DNA of 8,814 nt from Actinomycetes bacterium (GCA_030624785.1 JAUXJK010000062.1:1-8814), one strand, 5' to 3'. Shown: positions 1 to 5,934, counted from the first letter of the stretch. A program made the numbers and translations. Notes: a model not told the origin generated them from the sequence alone.

Positions 1-665
1 AGACACTATTCTGGAACCGCTCCGTTGATCGAGTTGTGCTACTTCCCGAAGCGAAACCGTTCGACAACTACGCGGTCGCTGCAGGCTCAATCGATGCCGA
101 TGGGACATTGCGCGACGATGGAAACCCCGTCTCGGATTGGCTTCTCGTCGATGGATACGCCTCCACGATGTCCTTTAGGACGGGCGTCGTTGTTGGCGAG
201 TTCGGCGGGCTCTCGCTCTATCGATTCGACGCGCCAGCTCGTCTCGAGAGCCAGTTTGTCGGCAGATTCTTCGACGGTTGGCTTGCACCCAACGGGCACC
301 TCACCGTCTGGCCAACCACAGCAACCGGTGATGTCGACGGGCAGGTCGAGATCACTCTGAGCGCGCCCGCGAGCGGTCCCGATCGCAGCGTGACCTTCAC
401 CACCGGAGTGCCTGAGATAGCCGGCCAGCCCACCGCTGAGCGCGCCGGGTCATCGGCAGGGGTTGACCGGACGGTCATGATCGCCGCAGGGACAGAGCGA
501 ACGCTCGTGTTCGCCGCATGCGCCCAAGGCGCCCCCTGGCGACTCGACTACGTGGCATCCCCCGCCACAGGAGACAACGAGCGAACGGTCACGGTACGCT
601 CGTCGCTCGTATTCGAAGCGACGTCATCCGAGAACTCAGCCGCCTGCCTGCCGCAGCTCTCCTAG
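1..665 (+). CDS. C-terminal part of a probable membrane-anchored or exported protein (5'-partial)
   Basis: The reading frame is open from the window edge (first full codon at 3) to the TAG at 663-665, so the gene starts upstream. The internal GTG at 36 is probably not the real start, because sensible protein sequence (TLFWNRSVDRVV) precedes it. About 220 residues are visible. They are rich in short beta-strand-like stretches with many Gly, Thr, Ser and Asp, aromatic pairs such as 'LFWNRS' and 'FFDGWL', and only two Cys. No transmembrane segment or catalytic motif is visible. The pattern resembles, from memory, the extracytoplasmic C-terminal beta-domain that follows the membrane helices of large putative glycosyltransferases in Thermoleophilia. 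That link is inference only, and the protein could equally be another secreted beta-rich protein. The gene is convergent with the tRNA and sigH cluster. Confidence 0.6.
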   Translation, partial: TLFWNRSVDRVVLLPEAKPFDNYAVAAGSIDADGTLRDDGNPVSDWLLVDGYASTMSFRTGVVVGEFGGLSLYRFDAPARLESQFVGRFFDGWLAPNGHLTVWPTTATGDVDGQVEITLSAPASGPDRSVTFTTGVPEIAGQPTAERAGSSAGVDRTVMIAAGTERTLVFAACAQGAPWRLDYVASPATGDNERTVTVRSSLVFEATSSENSAACLPQLS

Positions 666-739
666 AGCCGGAGCCGGGACTCGAACCCGGGACCTAGCGC
701 TTACAAGGCGCTCGCTCTGGCCATCTGAGCTACTCCGGC
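666..739 (-). tRNA. tRNA-Thr (anticodon UGU)
   Basis: On the minus strand a 74-nt cloverleaf folds completely. The acceptor stem is GCCGGAG/CTCCGGC with discriminator U. The D arm is GCTC/GAGC. The anticodon stem is AGCGC/GCGCT around the loop CTTGTAA, giving anticodon TGT, which reads ACA (Thr). The variable loop is AGGTC, and the T arm is CCGGG/CCCGG around TTCGAGT. CCA is not encoded, so it must be added after transcription. The gene is co-oriented with the sigH cluster and lies 70 bp downstream of the sigH stop, beyond a strong hairpin. It probably has its own promoter, though I see no convincing one. The 3' end touches the stop codon of the convergent gene, with no spacer. Confidence 0.97.
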
Positions 740-762
740 GGGCCCACTCATGCTAGCTCGCG

Positions 763-791
763 GCCAGCGCGGCCTGGAGTGCCGCGCTGGC
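763..791. terminator. GC-rich hairpin between sigH and tRNA-Thr, probable terminator without U-tract
   Basis: Arms GCCAGCGCGGC (763-773) and GCCGCGCTGGC (781-791) pair perfectly over 11 bp around a 7-nt loop. The hairpin lies 19 bp past the sigH stop and 24 bp before the tRNA 5' end. Neither flank has a run of T on either strand, so this is not a classical intrinsic terminator. Hairpins without a U-tract are common at gene ends in high-GC actinobacteria. It could end the sigH transcript on the minus strand, or act on read-through from the convergent gene on the plus strand. Confidence 0.6.
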
Positions 792-809
792 TCGACATGG
801 CCTCGCCGC

Positions 810-1472
810 CTACCAGGCGACGGCGCGTGAATCTTGATGCTGCAGGATCTTACGTTTCACGCGTTGCAAAGCATTGTCGATCGTCTTCGTATCGCACTCG
901 AGTTCGACTGCCATCTCCTCATACGAGAGACCGTCGAGATACAGACGAAGCGAGTTCGCCTCGAGCGACGACAGTCCTGACCCCAGTGCGAAGACCAGGC
1001 TTTCCAACTCTTCGGTCGAGATCACACAGATCGCCGGATCGTCGACCGATGGGCCTGCCAGCGCATCGCCGACGGTGACGTCGCCCTCCTCCTGACCCGC
1101 GGGTGTCTGACTAAACGACACGTACGAGTTGAGGGCCGAGTGCTTGTAGCGCGTGGCCGTCTTGATGGCCGTGATGATCTGTCGCGTAATACATAGCTCG
1201 GCGAAGCTGCGGAAGGATGTTTCCTTGTCGGATCGAAAATCTCGAACAGCCTTGTAGAGGCCAACTAGCCCCTCCTGGATCAGATCGTCCGAATCACCGC
1301 CTGCGATGAAGTATGAGCTGGCCTTGAGTCGAACGAAGCTCTGATACTTGCGCATCAGAGCGTCAAGTGCCGAGTCGTCGCCGTTGCGACAACGCATTAC
1401 GAGGCGTAAATCCTCAACCTCTCGTTGAGCTCTATCTCGTGCCTTCGAAGCAGCAAGTGCTTGAACAGCCAT
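810..1472 (-). CDS. sigH: RNA polymerase sigma factor, SigH (sigma-30) family
   Basis: This is a 220-residue sigma-70 family protein that directs core RNA polymerase to a promoter subset. Region 2 spans about residues 36-111: region 2.2 contains 'DDLIQEGLVGLYKAVRDF' (62-79), followed by the 2.3/2.4 segment 'FAELCITRQIITAIKTATR' (90-108). Region 4 spans about 154-212, with the helix-turn-helix 'LSYEEMAVELECDTKTIDNA' (182-201) and then 'LQRVKRKI'. The 2.3/2.4 block, 'LNSYVS' and 'KTIDNALQRVKRK' match Bacillus SigH as I remember it almost word for word, and there is no region 1 or 3 of a housekeeping sigma. I chose the ATG at 1472 because GGGGAGG (1483-1477) precedes it. A longer frame to 1592 adds 40 residues unlike the family. 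The gene follows yacP after a 177-bp gap, as in the Bacillus order. Its target genes here are unknown; a sporulation role cannot be assumed. Confidence 0.93.
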   Translation of the reverse strand: MAVQALAASKARDRAQREVEDLRLVMRCRNGDDSALDALMRKYQSFVRLKASSYFIAGGDSDDLIQEGLVGLYKAVRDFRSDKETSFRSFAELCITRQIITAIKTATRYKHSALNSYVSFSQTPAGQEEGDVTVGDALAGPSVDDPAICVISTEELESLVFALGSGLSSLEANSLRLYLDGLSYEEMAVELECDTKTIDNALQRVKRKILQHQDSRAVAW

Positions 1473-1476
1473 GGTT

Positions 1477-1483
1477 CCTCCCC
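1477..1483 (-). promoter_or_regulatory. strong ribosome binding site that fixes the sigH start
   Basis: GGGGAGG on the minus strand lies 4 nt before the ATG at 1472-1470. It is the best Shine-Dalgarno sequence in the minus-strand cluster, where the four upstream genes have weak or no recognisable sites. A strong site on the last gene suggests that sigH translation starts independently rather than by coupling. Confidence 0.75.
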
Positions 1484-1541
1484 TATACACTGGGCCTTTT
1501 TCGTAGACACAACGAACGCTGGGCGAGTGCTCGAAGTGCCT

Positions 1542-1560
1542 AAGCCTCAAGTTGAGGGTT
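1542..1560. promoter_or_regulatory. 19-bp dyad upstream of sigH, candidate operator
   Basis: The sequence reads AAGCCTCAA-G-TTGAGGGTT. Arms of 9 bp match at 8 positions, including a perfect 6-bp inner repeat CCTCAA/TTGAGG around one central base. It is centred about 80 bp upstream of the sigH ATG, inside the 177-bp gap after yacP (1473-1649). An odd-length dyad with two adjacent half-sites is typical of an operator for a dimeric repressor or activator. As RNA the loop would be only one base, so a hairpin role is less likely. No regulator can be named. A separate sigH promoter probably lies in this gap, but I could not identify clear -35/-10 boxes. Confidence 0.4.
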
Positions 1561-1649
1561 GCGACAATAGCAGGCGTTCGCAGTTTCCGCAAGGCCGTGC
1601 ACGAGTCGCCTCGAGGACCAGATGTGTTTGCGCTGATGGTGAGAGCCGG

Positions 1650-2090
1650 CTAGCGCTCGCGGCGCATGCGCTCGAGTTGCTCTCGAACATCAGGGTCGAG
1701 GGAGTCCTCGACCTTGAGCCTCGACTGCGGGTCAGAGGCCGGCGTCGCCTCGGCGACGAGACCGGCGATGAAGTCGACAGCGGCCGCGTGCGTAACCATC
1801 TTTCCGGTGGCGTGTTCAATCGCCCGATCCGAGGAAACCACAGCCACTCGTTCCTCGGTACGACGCTCAGCAGCGAGCCGTTCGATGAGGTCATCTGCAT
1901 GAGCTGCGTACCGAACTGAGAGACGCCCGATACCGCGCTCATCGCCGACGCCGTCGAACACGACGACTCCTCTGACTCCGCGCGTCGCCACGAATCCAGC
2001 GAGCTTGTCCACGAGCTCGTCTCTCGAGCTCAGGTCTCCGGCGTGCATCAGATTGTTCCCGTCGAAGATGTAGTACGTCGGGTCAGGCAC
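1650..2090 (-). CDS. yacP: YacP/Rae1-like NYN (PIN-like) domain ribonuclease
   Basis: The protein has 146 residues, compared with about 170 in Bacillus YacP. It shows the NYN/PIN-like acidic set: 'YYIFDGNNLMHAG' near the N terminus (Asp10, Asn12, Asn13), 'VVVFDGVGDE' (Asp46), 'AHADDLIERL' (Asp66, Asp67) and 'VVSSDRAIEHA' (Asp88). These carboxylates are expected to bind the catalytic metal. In Bacillus the homologue Rae1 enters the ribosomal A site and cuts mRNA. Whether this shorter protein does the same is inference. I prefer the GTG at 2090 because the fold begins six codons later, although no clear Shine-Dalgarno site precedes it. It overlaps the end of rlmB by 8 nt, so translation is probably coupled. 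The frame stays open to 2306, but that part is rlmB sequence read out of frame. The last ~30 residues are charged and probably helical. Confidence 0.85.
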   Translation of the reverse strand: MPDPTYYIFDGNNLMHAGDLSSRDELVDKLAGFVATRGVRGVVVFDGVGDERGIGRLSVRYAAHADDLIERLAAERRTEERVAVVSSDRAIEHATGKMVTHAAAVDFIAGLVAEATPASDPQSRLKVEDSLDPDVREQLERMRRER

Positions 2091-2850
2091 GATCGTCAGC
2101 TTCGCTTGTTCGAGACTGCGCTGGCTTCGACTCGCGTCCACGTTGCCGCGCAACCTCGAACAGTGCAATTCCGGCAGCAACCGAGACGTTGAGCGATTCG
2201 ACTGCTCCGTGAAGAGGAATGCTGAGTGCAGCGTCGCAGACACGTCGTACCCCCGGGCGCAAACCGCTTCCTTCGGCGCCGAGAACGAGCACTGTCCCGG
2301 CGACAAGGTCGGTCGACCAGATCGAGGTTGCCTCCCCCTCAGCGACGGCCCAGATCCACAGACTGTCTCGCTTTATGTCCTCGAGATAGCGAGCGAGATT
2401 GACCACGACCGCGATGGGTAGATGTTCGACTGCGCCAGCGGAGGCTTTGCAGACCGCCGGCGTTACGCGTGCGGATGCTCGTTCCGGAACGACCACACCT
2501 GTGGCTCCTGCAGCCTCGGCACTTCGGCATACGGCCCCGAGGTTGTGCGGATCCGTGACCCCGTCAAGGCAGACGATCAACGGGTTCTCGACGGCAGCAA
2601 GTTCCCAAGCATCGGCGTACGAAAATGCTTCGCACGTGGCCATCACACCCTGGTGATCACGAGTATCCGCAGCCTGGTTTAGCTCACGTTCGCGCACAAT
2701 CTTCAGGCGAAGCCCCGGCCAATCTCGGAGCCAGGTCTCAGCTGACAGGGCGGCCTCAGTTGCCTGGACCTCGTGAACCTTCCGTCCACCGGCACGGAGT
2801 AGCTCGTGCACGGGCTGCCGTCCATAGACGAACTCGCGGGGCGCACTCAC
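2083..2850 (-). CDS. rlmB: 23S rRNA (guanosine-2'-O-)-methyltransferase RlmB-like, SpoU/TrmH family
   Basis: This 255-residue protein has the usual RlmB length and layout. An N-terminal substrate-binding region (1-80) begins 'FVYGRQPVHELLRAG' and ends with the conserved 'HQGV' (66-69). The SPOUT knot domain follows with all three motifs: motif 1 'LDGVTDPHNLGAVCRSAEAA' (95-114, with Asn103 and Arg109), motif 2 'LVLGAEGSGLR' (188-198, with Glu193) and motif 3 'IPLHGAVESLNVSVAAGIAL' (211-230, with Asn221). Family members transfer a methyl group from S-adenosylmethionine to a ribose 2'-OH; RlmB acts on a guanosine in the 23S rRNA peptidyl-transferase region. The exact nucleotide cannot be read from sequence. 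The GTG start at 2850 overlaps the cysS stop as GTGA (4 nt), and the 3' end overlaps yacP by 8 nt, so it lies inside a coupled operon. Confidence 0.93.
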   Translation of the reverse strand: MSAPREFVYGRQPVHELLRAGGRKVHEVQATEAALSAETWLRDWPGLRLKIVRERELNQAADTRDHQGVMATCEAFSYADAWELAAVENPLIVCLDGVTDPHNLGAVCRSAEAAGATGVVVPERASARVTPAVCKASAGAVEHLPIAVVVNLARYLEDIKRDSLWIWAVAEGEATSIWSTDLVAGTVLVLGAEGSGLRPGVRRVCDAALSIPLHGAVESLNVSVAAGIALFEVARQRGRESKPAQSRTSEADDRA

Positions 2851-4163
2851 CGTCGTCTAACCAGCTCGAAGCCGCTGACAGTGTCTCGAACGCCCCAGCC
2901 CGCCTGTTCAATCTGCTCGCGTAGGCGATCCGCCTCGTCGAAGTCTTTTGCAGCTCGCGCCGCGACCCGAGCCCGCGCCAGCGCGGCAAGGTCTGGTGGC
3001 ACCGCATCTTCGACTTCAAGCCCGTCGAGCCCGAATAGCGCGAGCCCACGCCGAAGGAGGGCGTGTTGGCCTGTCGCGCGCCAGCCATGGAATATCGCGA
3101 GCGCCGCCGCCGTATTGAAGTCGTCCTCGAGCGCCGCCACCAGCTCTTGCCACCCTGCATCGTTCGCCGAATCAGCGGCTGGAGAGGCCTCGCTCGGCGC
3201 TCCACCTGATCGAAGCGCATTGCGAAAGCTCTCAACCTGAGACGCGGCCGCGTCCATCGCATCGATGGAAAAGTCGATCGGGTTGCGCCACAGGCCAGTC
3301 ATGAAATAGAGAAGGAGCGTCTCTCTCCCCCACTCCTCGACGACCTCGCGCAGTGTCGCAATGTTGCCAAGCGACTTTGACATCTTCTCTCCGGTGAGCT
3401 GGAGCATCCCGTTGTGCATCCAGATCTTGGCGAATTCACGACCTGCACCGCGCGACTGGGCGAGCTCATTCTCGTGATGCGGAAACACGAGATCGAGGCC
3501 GCCCCCGTGAATCTCGAAGTCGGTACCGAGAAACTTCTCGGCCATCGCGGAGCATTCGATGTGCCAGCCGGGACGCCCATCGCCCCACGGCGATGGCCAG
3601 TGAGCGTCTTCGCTCGGCTTTTGACCTTTCCAGAGAGCGAAGTCTCGAGGGTCTTCCTTCGCGGCGTTCGGCTCCTGTTCCTGGACATCGTCCGGCCGTT
3701 GTCTCGACAGGCAACCGTAGTCCTCGAAGTCACGAACGCGAAAGTACACATCGCCATCTGCTTCGTACGCCAGCTCGCGAGCTACGAGATCCTCGATCAA
3801 GCCAACGATCTCAGGCATCGTCTCTGTGACGAGAGGCTCGACATCGGGTCGTCCAAGACCTAGCAACGCCGTGTCTTCGACATACCAGGCGGCCGCCTGC
3901 GCAGCTAGATCGGTGCTGGCGATTCCTTCGGCGCGCGCGGCGTCGTAGATCTTGTCGTTGACGTCTGTGATGTTCTCGACGAGCGTTACGTCGTAGCCGC
4001 ACTCGATGAGCCAACGACGCAGCCACATAGAGAGCACGAACGGGCGCGCATTCCCCACGTGAATTCGCTGGTACACGGTAGGGCCACAGAAGTACATGCG
4101 CACCGGCCCTGGTCGCTCGGGTAGCGCAACCAGACTTCGCGTGCTCGTGTCGTAGATCTTCAC
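2847..4163 (-). CDS. cysS: cysteinyl-tRNA synthetase (class I)
   Basis: CysRS charges tRNA-Cys with cysteine using ATP. With the GTG start at 4163 the protein has 438 residues, slightly short of the usual ~460, and begins 'VKIYDTSTRSL', the normal family N terminus. The ATP-binding HIGH-type motif is 'HVGN' (35-38) and the KMSKS loop is 'GEKMSKSLGN' (KMSKS at 260-264). The zinc site that selects cysteine is complete: Cys26 in 'FCGPTVY', Cys204 in 'HIECSAM', and the His/Glu of 'HHENE' (229-233). The end 'RARVAARAAKDFDEADRLRE' is the usual C-terminal tRNA-binding helix region. The frame runs on to an ATG at 4229 inside gltX, but those 22 residues do not fit the family. The start is 10 nt past the gltX stop, no good ribosome site is visible, and the stop overlaps rlmB by 4 nt, so the gene is probably translated by coupling. 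Confidence 0.96.
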   Translation of the reverse strand: MKIYDTSTRSLVALPERPGPVRMYFCGPTVYQRIHVGNARPFVLSMWLRRWLIECGYDVTLVENITDVNDKIYDAARAEGIASTDLAAQAAAWYVEDTALLGLGRPDVEPLVTETMPEIVGLIEDLVARELAYEADGDVYFRVRDFEDYGCLSRQRPDDVQEQEPNAAKEDPRDFALWKGQKPSEDAHWPSPWGDGRPGWHIECSAMAEKFLGTDFEIHGGGLDLVFPHHENELAQSRGAGREFAKIWMHNGMLQLTGEKMSKSLGNIATLREVVEEWGRETLLLYFMTGLWRNPIDFSIDAMDAAASQVESFRNALRSGGAPSEASPAADSANDAGWQELVAALEDDFNTAAALAIFHGWRATGQHALLRRGLALFGLDGLEVEDAVPPDLAALARARVAARAAKDFDEADRLREQIEQAGWGVRDTVSGFELVRRR

Positions 4164-4173
4164 GAGAGCGATG

Positions 4174-5238
4174 CTAGGGCCGAAGCCCCTGCTCAAGACG
4201 GCTGAGCATCTCGTCGCGATCGAGTGCATAGAGCACGGTCCACAGCTCAGGTCCGCGTCTCTCCCCGGTCAGTACCTCGCGGACGGTACGGAGATTGCCC
4301 CCCACAGCCTTGACTTCACGAAGGAGCGCCTTCGCTGTATCCCGGTCGAGCTGCTCGGGAGCGCGCTCCCGAAGGTCGATCAGCCGTTGGATGGCGACGT
4401 GCTCCGCTTCTGCCAACTCGCGGCGTCCGGGCACGGCCTCGATCTGGTCTGCGAACGCTCGACCTTCCTTGAGCGTGCGCGCCCCACGGAGCGCGGGCGC
4501 CAACCGAAGCGATACACCGACTCGCCCCACGAGGTCAGCGTCCTCGAGCGCGGCGATTGCGTCGATCGAGAGTCGCTCGAGACGCGACAGGTCGAGCTGA
4601 ACGTCGTGCTTCGGGACGGACAGCTCCTCCAGATACGCACGAACCGCCTCCGCCGGAATGCCGCCATCTCGAAGAGCCGAGACCGACGTAGCTCCGTCCC
4701 GCTTTGACAGCTTCTTTCCGTCGGCGTTTACGAGGAGTCCGTGGTGGACATACTCGGGGATGTCGTACTCGAGCCCGCGCGCAAGCTCGACATGAAGATC
4801 GGTGCTCGAAAGGTGGTCGCGACCGCGTATGACATGCGTGATGCCAAGCTCGCCGTCGTCGACGACGCTGGCCAGGTGATAGGTGGCCGAGCCGTCAGCG
4901 CGAATCAGAGTCGGACGCCAGGCGGTCGTCGCCCTGAGCGCGCCGGCGTCCTCAGTGAGGAGGCCACGCTCTGCGAGAGAGTCCGCTGCTTGGCGATAGA
5001 GATCGCCGCGGGCGCTCTGGCGAATAGGCGGCTCGTCTGGCTTGATCCCCAGCCACGCAAGATCGTTGAGAATGGCCTCCTCCGAGGCAATCTCGCTTCT
5101 CTCCGGGTCGGTGTCATCGATCCTGACGAGAAACGTGCCGCCGTGCTCGTCCGCAAAGCGTCGATTCGCCACCGCGGTCAAGGCCCCACCTACATGGAGC
5201 GACCCTGACGGGCTTGGCGCAAAGCGGACACGTACCAC
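4174..5238 (-). CDS. gltX: glutamyl-tRNA synthetase, shortened form
   Basis: This class I synthetase of 354 residues is expected to charge tRNA-Glu. It starts 'MVRVRFAPSPSGSLHVGGAL', with the HIGH-type motif 'HVGG' (15-18), then 'VRIDDTDPERS' (38-48), 'ATYHLASVVDD' (118-128), 'GITHVIRGRDHL' (132-143) and the KMSKS-type loop 'KLSKR' (176-180). The end keeps a GluRS-like helical part ('VREVLTGERRGPELWTVLYA', 319-338). Bacterial GluRS is usually 460-490 residues. Here the segment between 'GLLTED' (92-97) and 'RADGS' (113-117), which normally holds the acceptor-binding insertion and often a Cys zinc site, is about 65 residues shorter. The C-terminal part is also reduced, and the protein has no cysteine at all. 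It is not a GluQ-RS: it has the standard GluRS motifs and a C-terminal domain. GTG start; first gene of the cluster, with cysS 10 nt behind it. Confidence 0.88.
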   Translation of the reverse strand: MVRVRFAPSPSGSLHVGGALTAVANRRFADEHGGTFLVRIDDTDPERSEIASEEAILNDLAWLGIKPDEPPIRQSARGDLYRQAADSLAERGLLTEDAGALRATTAWRPTLIRADGSATYHLASVVDDGELGITHVIRGRDHLSSTDLHVELARGLEYDIPEYVHHGLLVNADGKKLSKRDGATSVSALRDGGIPAEAVRAYLEELSVPKHDVQLDLSRLERLSIDAIAALEDADLVGRVGVSLRLAPALRGARTLKEGRAFADQIEAVPGRRELAEAEHVAIQRLIDLRERAPEQLDRDTAKALLREVKAVGGNLRTVREVLTGERRGPELWTVLYALDRDEMLSRLEQGLRP

Positions 5239-5407
5239 GATGGGCTCAGCCTATCGACCGCACCCCGAGAAACGACTGCGCTCCAACGCTGCCCACGACT
5301 ACCTGTCGTTGGCGCGCCGCTCGCGCGTCTAATCCGAGGTTCCCGTTCATCGCTGCCGTGGCGGCTAGGCTCGCCACGTGAGCACGCACGCAAGACGGAG
5401 GCGAAAC
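5239..5407. promoter_or_regulatory. divergent intergenic region between gltX and the AbrB-type gene
   Basis: This 169-bp gap separates two divergently transcribed genes, so it must hold the promoter of the minus-strand gltX cluster and probably that of the plus-strand gene. I could not pick convincing -35/-10 boxes for either. A small perfect dyad ACGAC-TACCT-GTCGT sits at 5295-5309, about 60-70 bp upstream of the gltX start. At 5397-5401 GGAGG provides the ribosome site for the plus-strand gene. No T-box leader (specifier stem plus conserved antiterminator bulge) is recognisable before gltX. Confidence 0.4.
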
Positions 5408-5911
5408 ATGGACGTAGTCGTAGCACTCGGAGCGGCAGCCGCCGGCGGCCTGCTCTTGCAGTACCTCAACGTCCCAGGAGGCCTGATCATCGGAGCCATG
5501 TTGGGCGCTGGTATCGCAACAGCGGGAGCGCAACTCGACGCGTCACTGCCAGCTCCCCTCGAGGGTGCCGCATTCATTGTTGTCGGCGCAGCGATCGGTG
5601 TGCTCGTTACGCGAGAGACCCTTGGCGCGGTGAAAACATCGCTGCTTCCAGGACTGCTCGCGGGAGTCCTGATCATCGTTGCGGGGATCGGCATCGCCTT
5701 CCTCTTGCGTTCGCTGGGAATGGCCCCACCAAGCGAGTTTCTCGCTACCTCACCAGGCGGCCTCAGCGCTATCGCTGCGATAGCCGCGGAAGAGGAGACT
5801 GGAGCCGTCGAGGTGGCTATCTTCCATCTCGTCCGTGTCGTTCTCGTGCTCGTCTCGATTCCCGTACTCATTCAGCTACTGACGCGTTCATCGTCCTCAC
5901 CCGCGCCCTAG
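5408..5911 (+). CDS. half-length AbrB-family membrane protein (single AbrB repeat)
   Basis: This 167-residue hydrophobic protein has about five membrane segments (roughly 2-20, 24-41, 54-68, 79-101, 136-158). 'LNVPGGLIIGAMLGAGIA' (20-37) and 'ATSPGGLSAIAAIAAEE' (113-129), followed by a last helix starting 'HLVRVVLVLV', match the repeat unit of the AbrB family of inner-membrane proteins, sometimes mislabelled ammonia monooxygenase regulators. Typical family members have two such repeats in about 350 residues; this one has one, so it probably works as a dimer. The substrate is unknown. I chose the ATG at 5408 because GGAGG (5397-5401) stands 6 nt before it. A GTG at 5378 would add only 'MSTHARRRRN'. 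It is followed after 92 bp by the oxidoreductase gene on the same strand; a functional link is not shown. Confidence 0.8.
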   Translation: MDVVVALGAAAAGGLLLQYLNVPGGLIIGAMLGAGIATAGAQLDASLPAPLEGAAFIVVGAAIGVLVTRETLGAVKTSLLPGLLAGVLIIVAGIGIAFLLRSLGMAPPSEFLATSPGGLSAIAAIAAEEETGAVEVAIFHLVRVVLVLVSIPVLIQLLTRSSSSPAP

Positions 5912-5922
5912 CGCTGCAACCC

Positions 5923-5934
5923 TCGACATGTCGA
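5923..5934. promoter_or_regulatory. 12-bp perfect palindrome upstream of the oxidoreductase gene
   Basis: TCGACATGTCGA is a perfect palindrome lying 12 bp past the stop of the AbrB-type gene and about 70 bp before the ATG of the luciferase-like gene. With no loop it would not form a good RNA hairpin, so an operator is more plausible than a terminator. It is short enough to occur by chance in a CG-rich genome. Confidence 0.25.

Noticed and set aside
1482..1487. TATAGG on the minus strand as a -10 box of sigH
   Set aside because: It overlaps the ribosome binding site, so transcription would begin only a few bases before the ATG and lose that site.
1473..1592. 40-residue N-terminal extension of sigH
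   Set aside because: It does not resemble SigH N termini, and a strong ribosome site stands directly before the internal ATG at 1472.
2091..2306. 72-residue N-terminal extension of yacP
   Set aside because: It lies entirely over rlmB in another frame and does not resemble the family. The domain begins just after the GTG at 2090.
4164..4229. 22-residue N-terminal extension of cysS from an ATG inside gltX
   Set aside because: CysRS proteins begin a few residues before the 'IYDT' motif, so the GTG at 4163 fits better, although its ribosome site is weak.
5239..5300. T-box-like G-rich stretch upstream of gltX on the minus strand
   Set aside because: Only a short GGGGTGCGG resemblance is present, without the conserved antiterminator bulge, specifier stem or terminator.
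5311..5318. GGCGCGCC palindrome
   Set aside because: An 8-bp all-GC palindrome is expected by chance in DNA of this composition.
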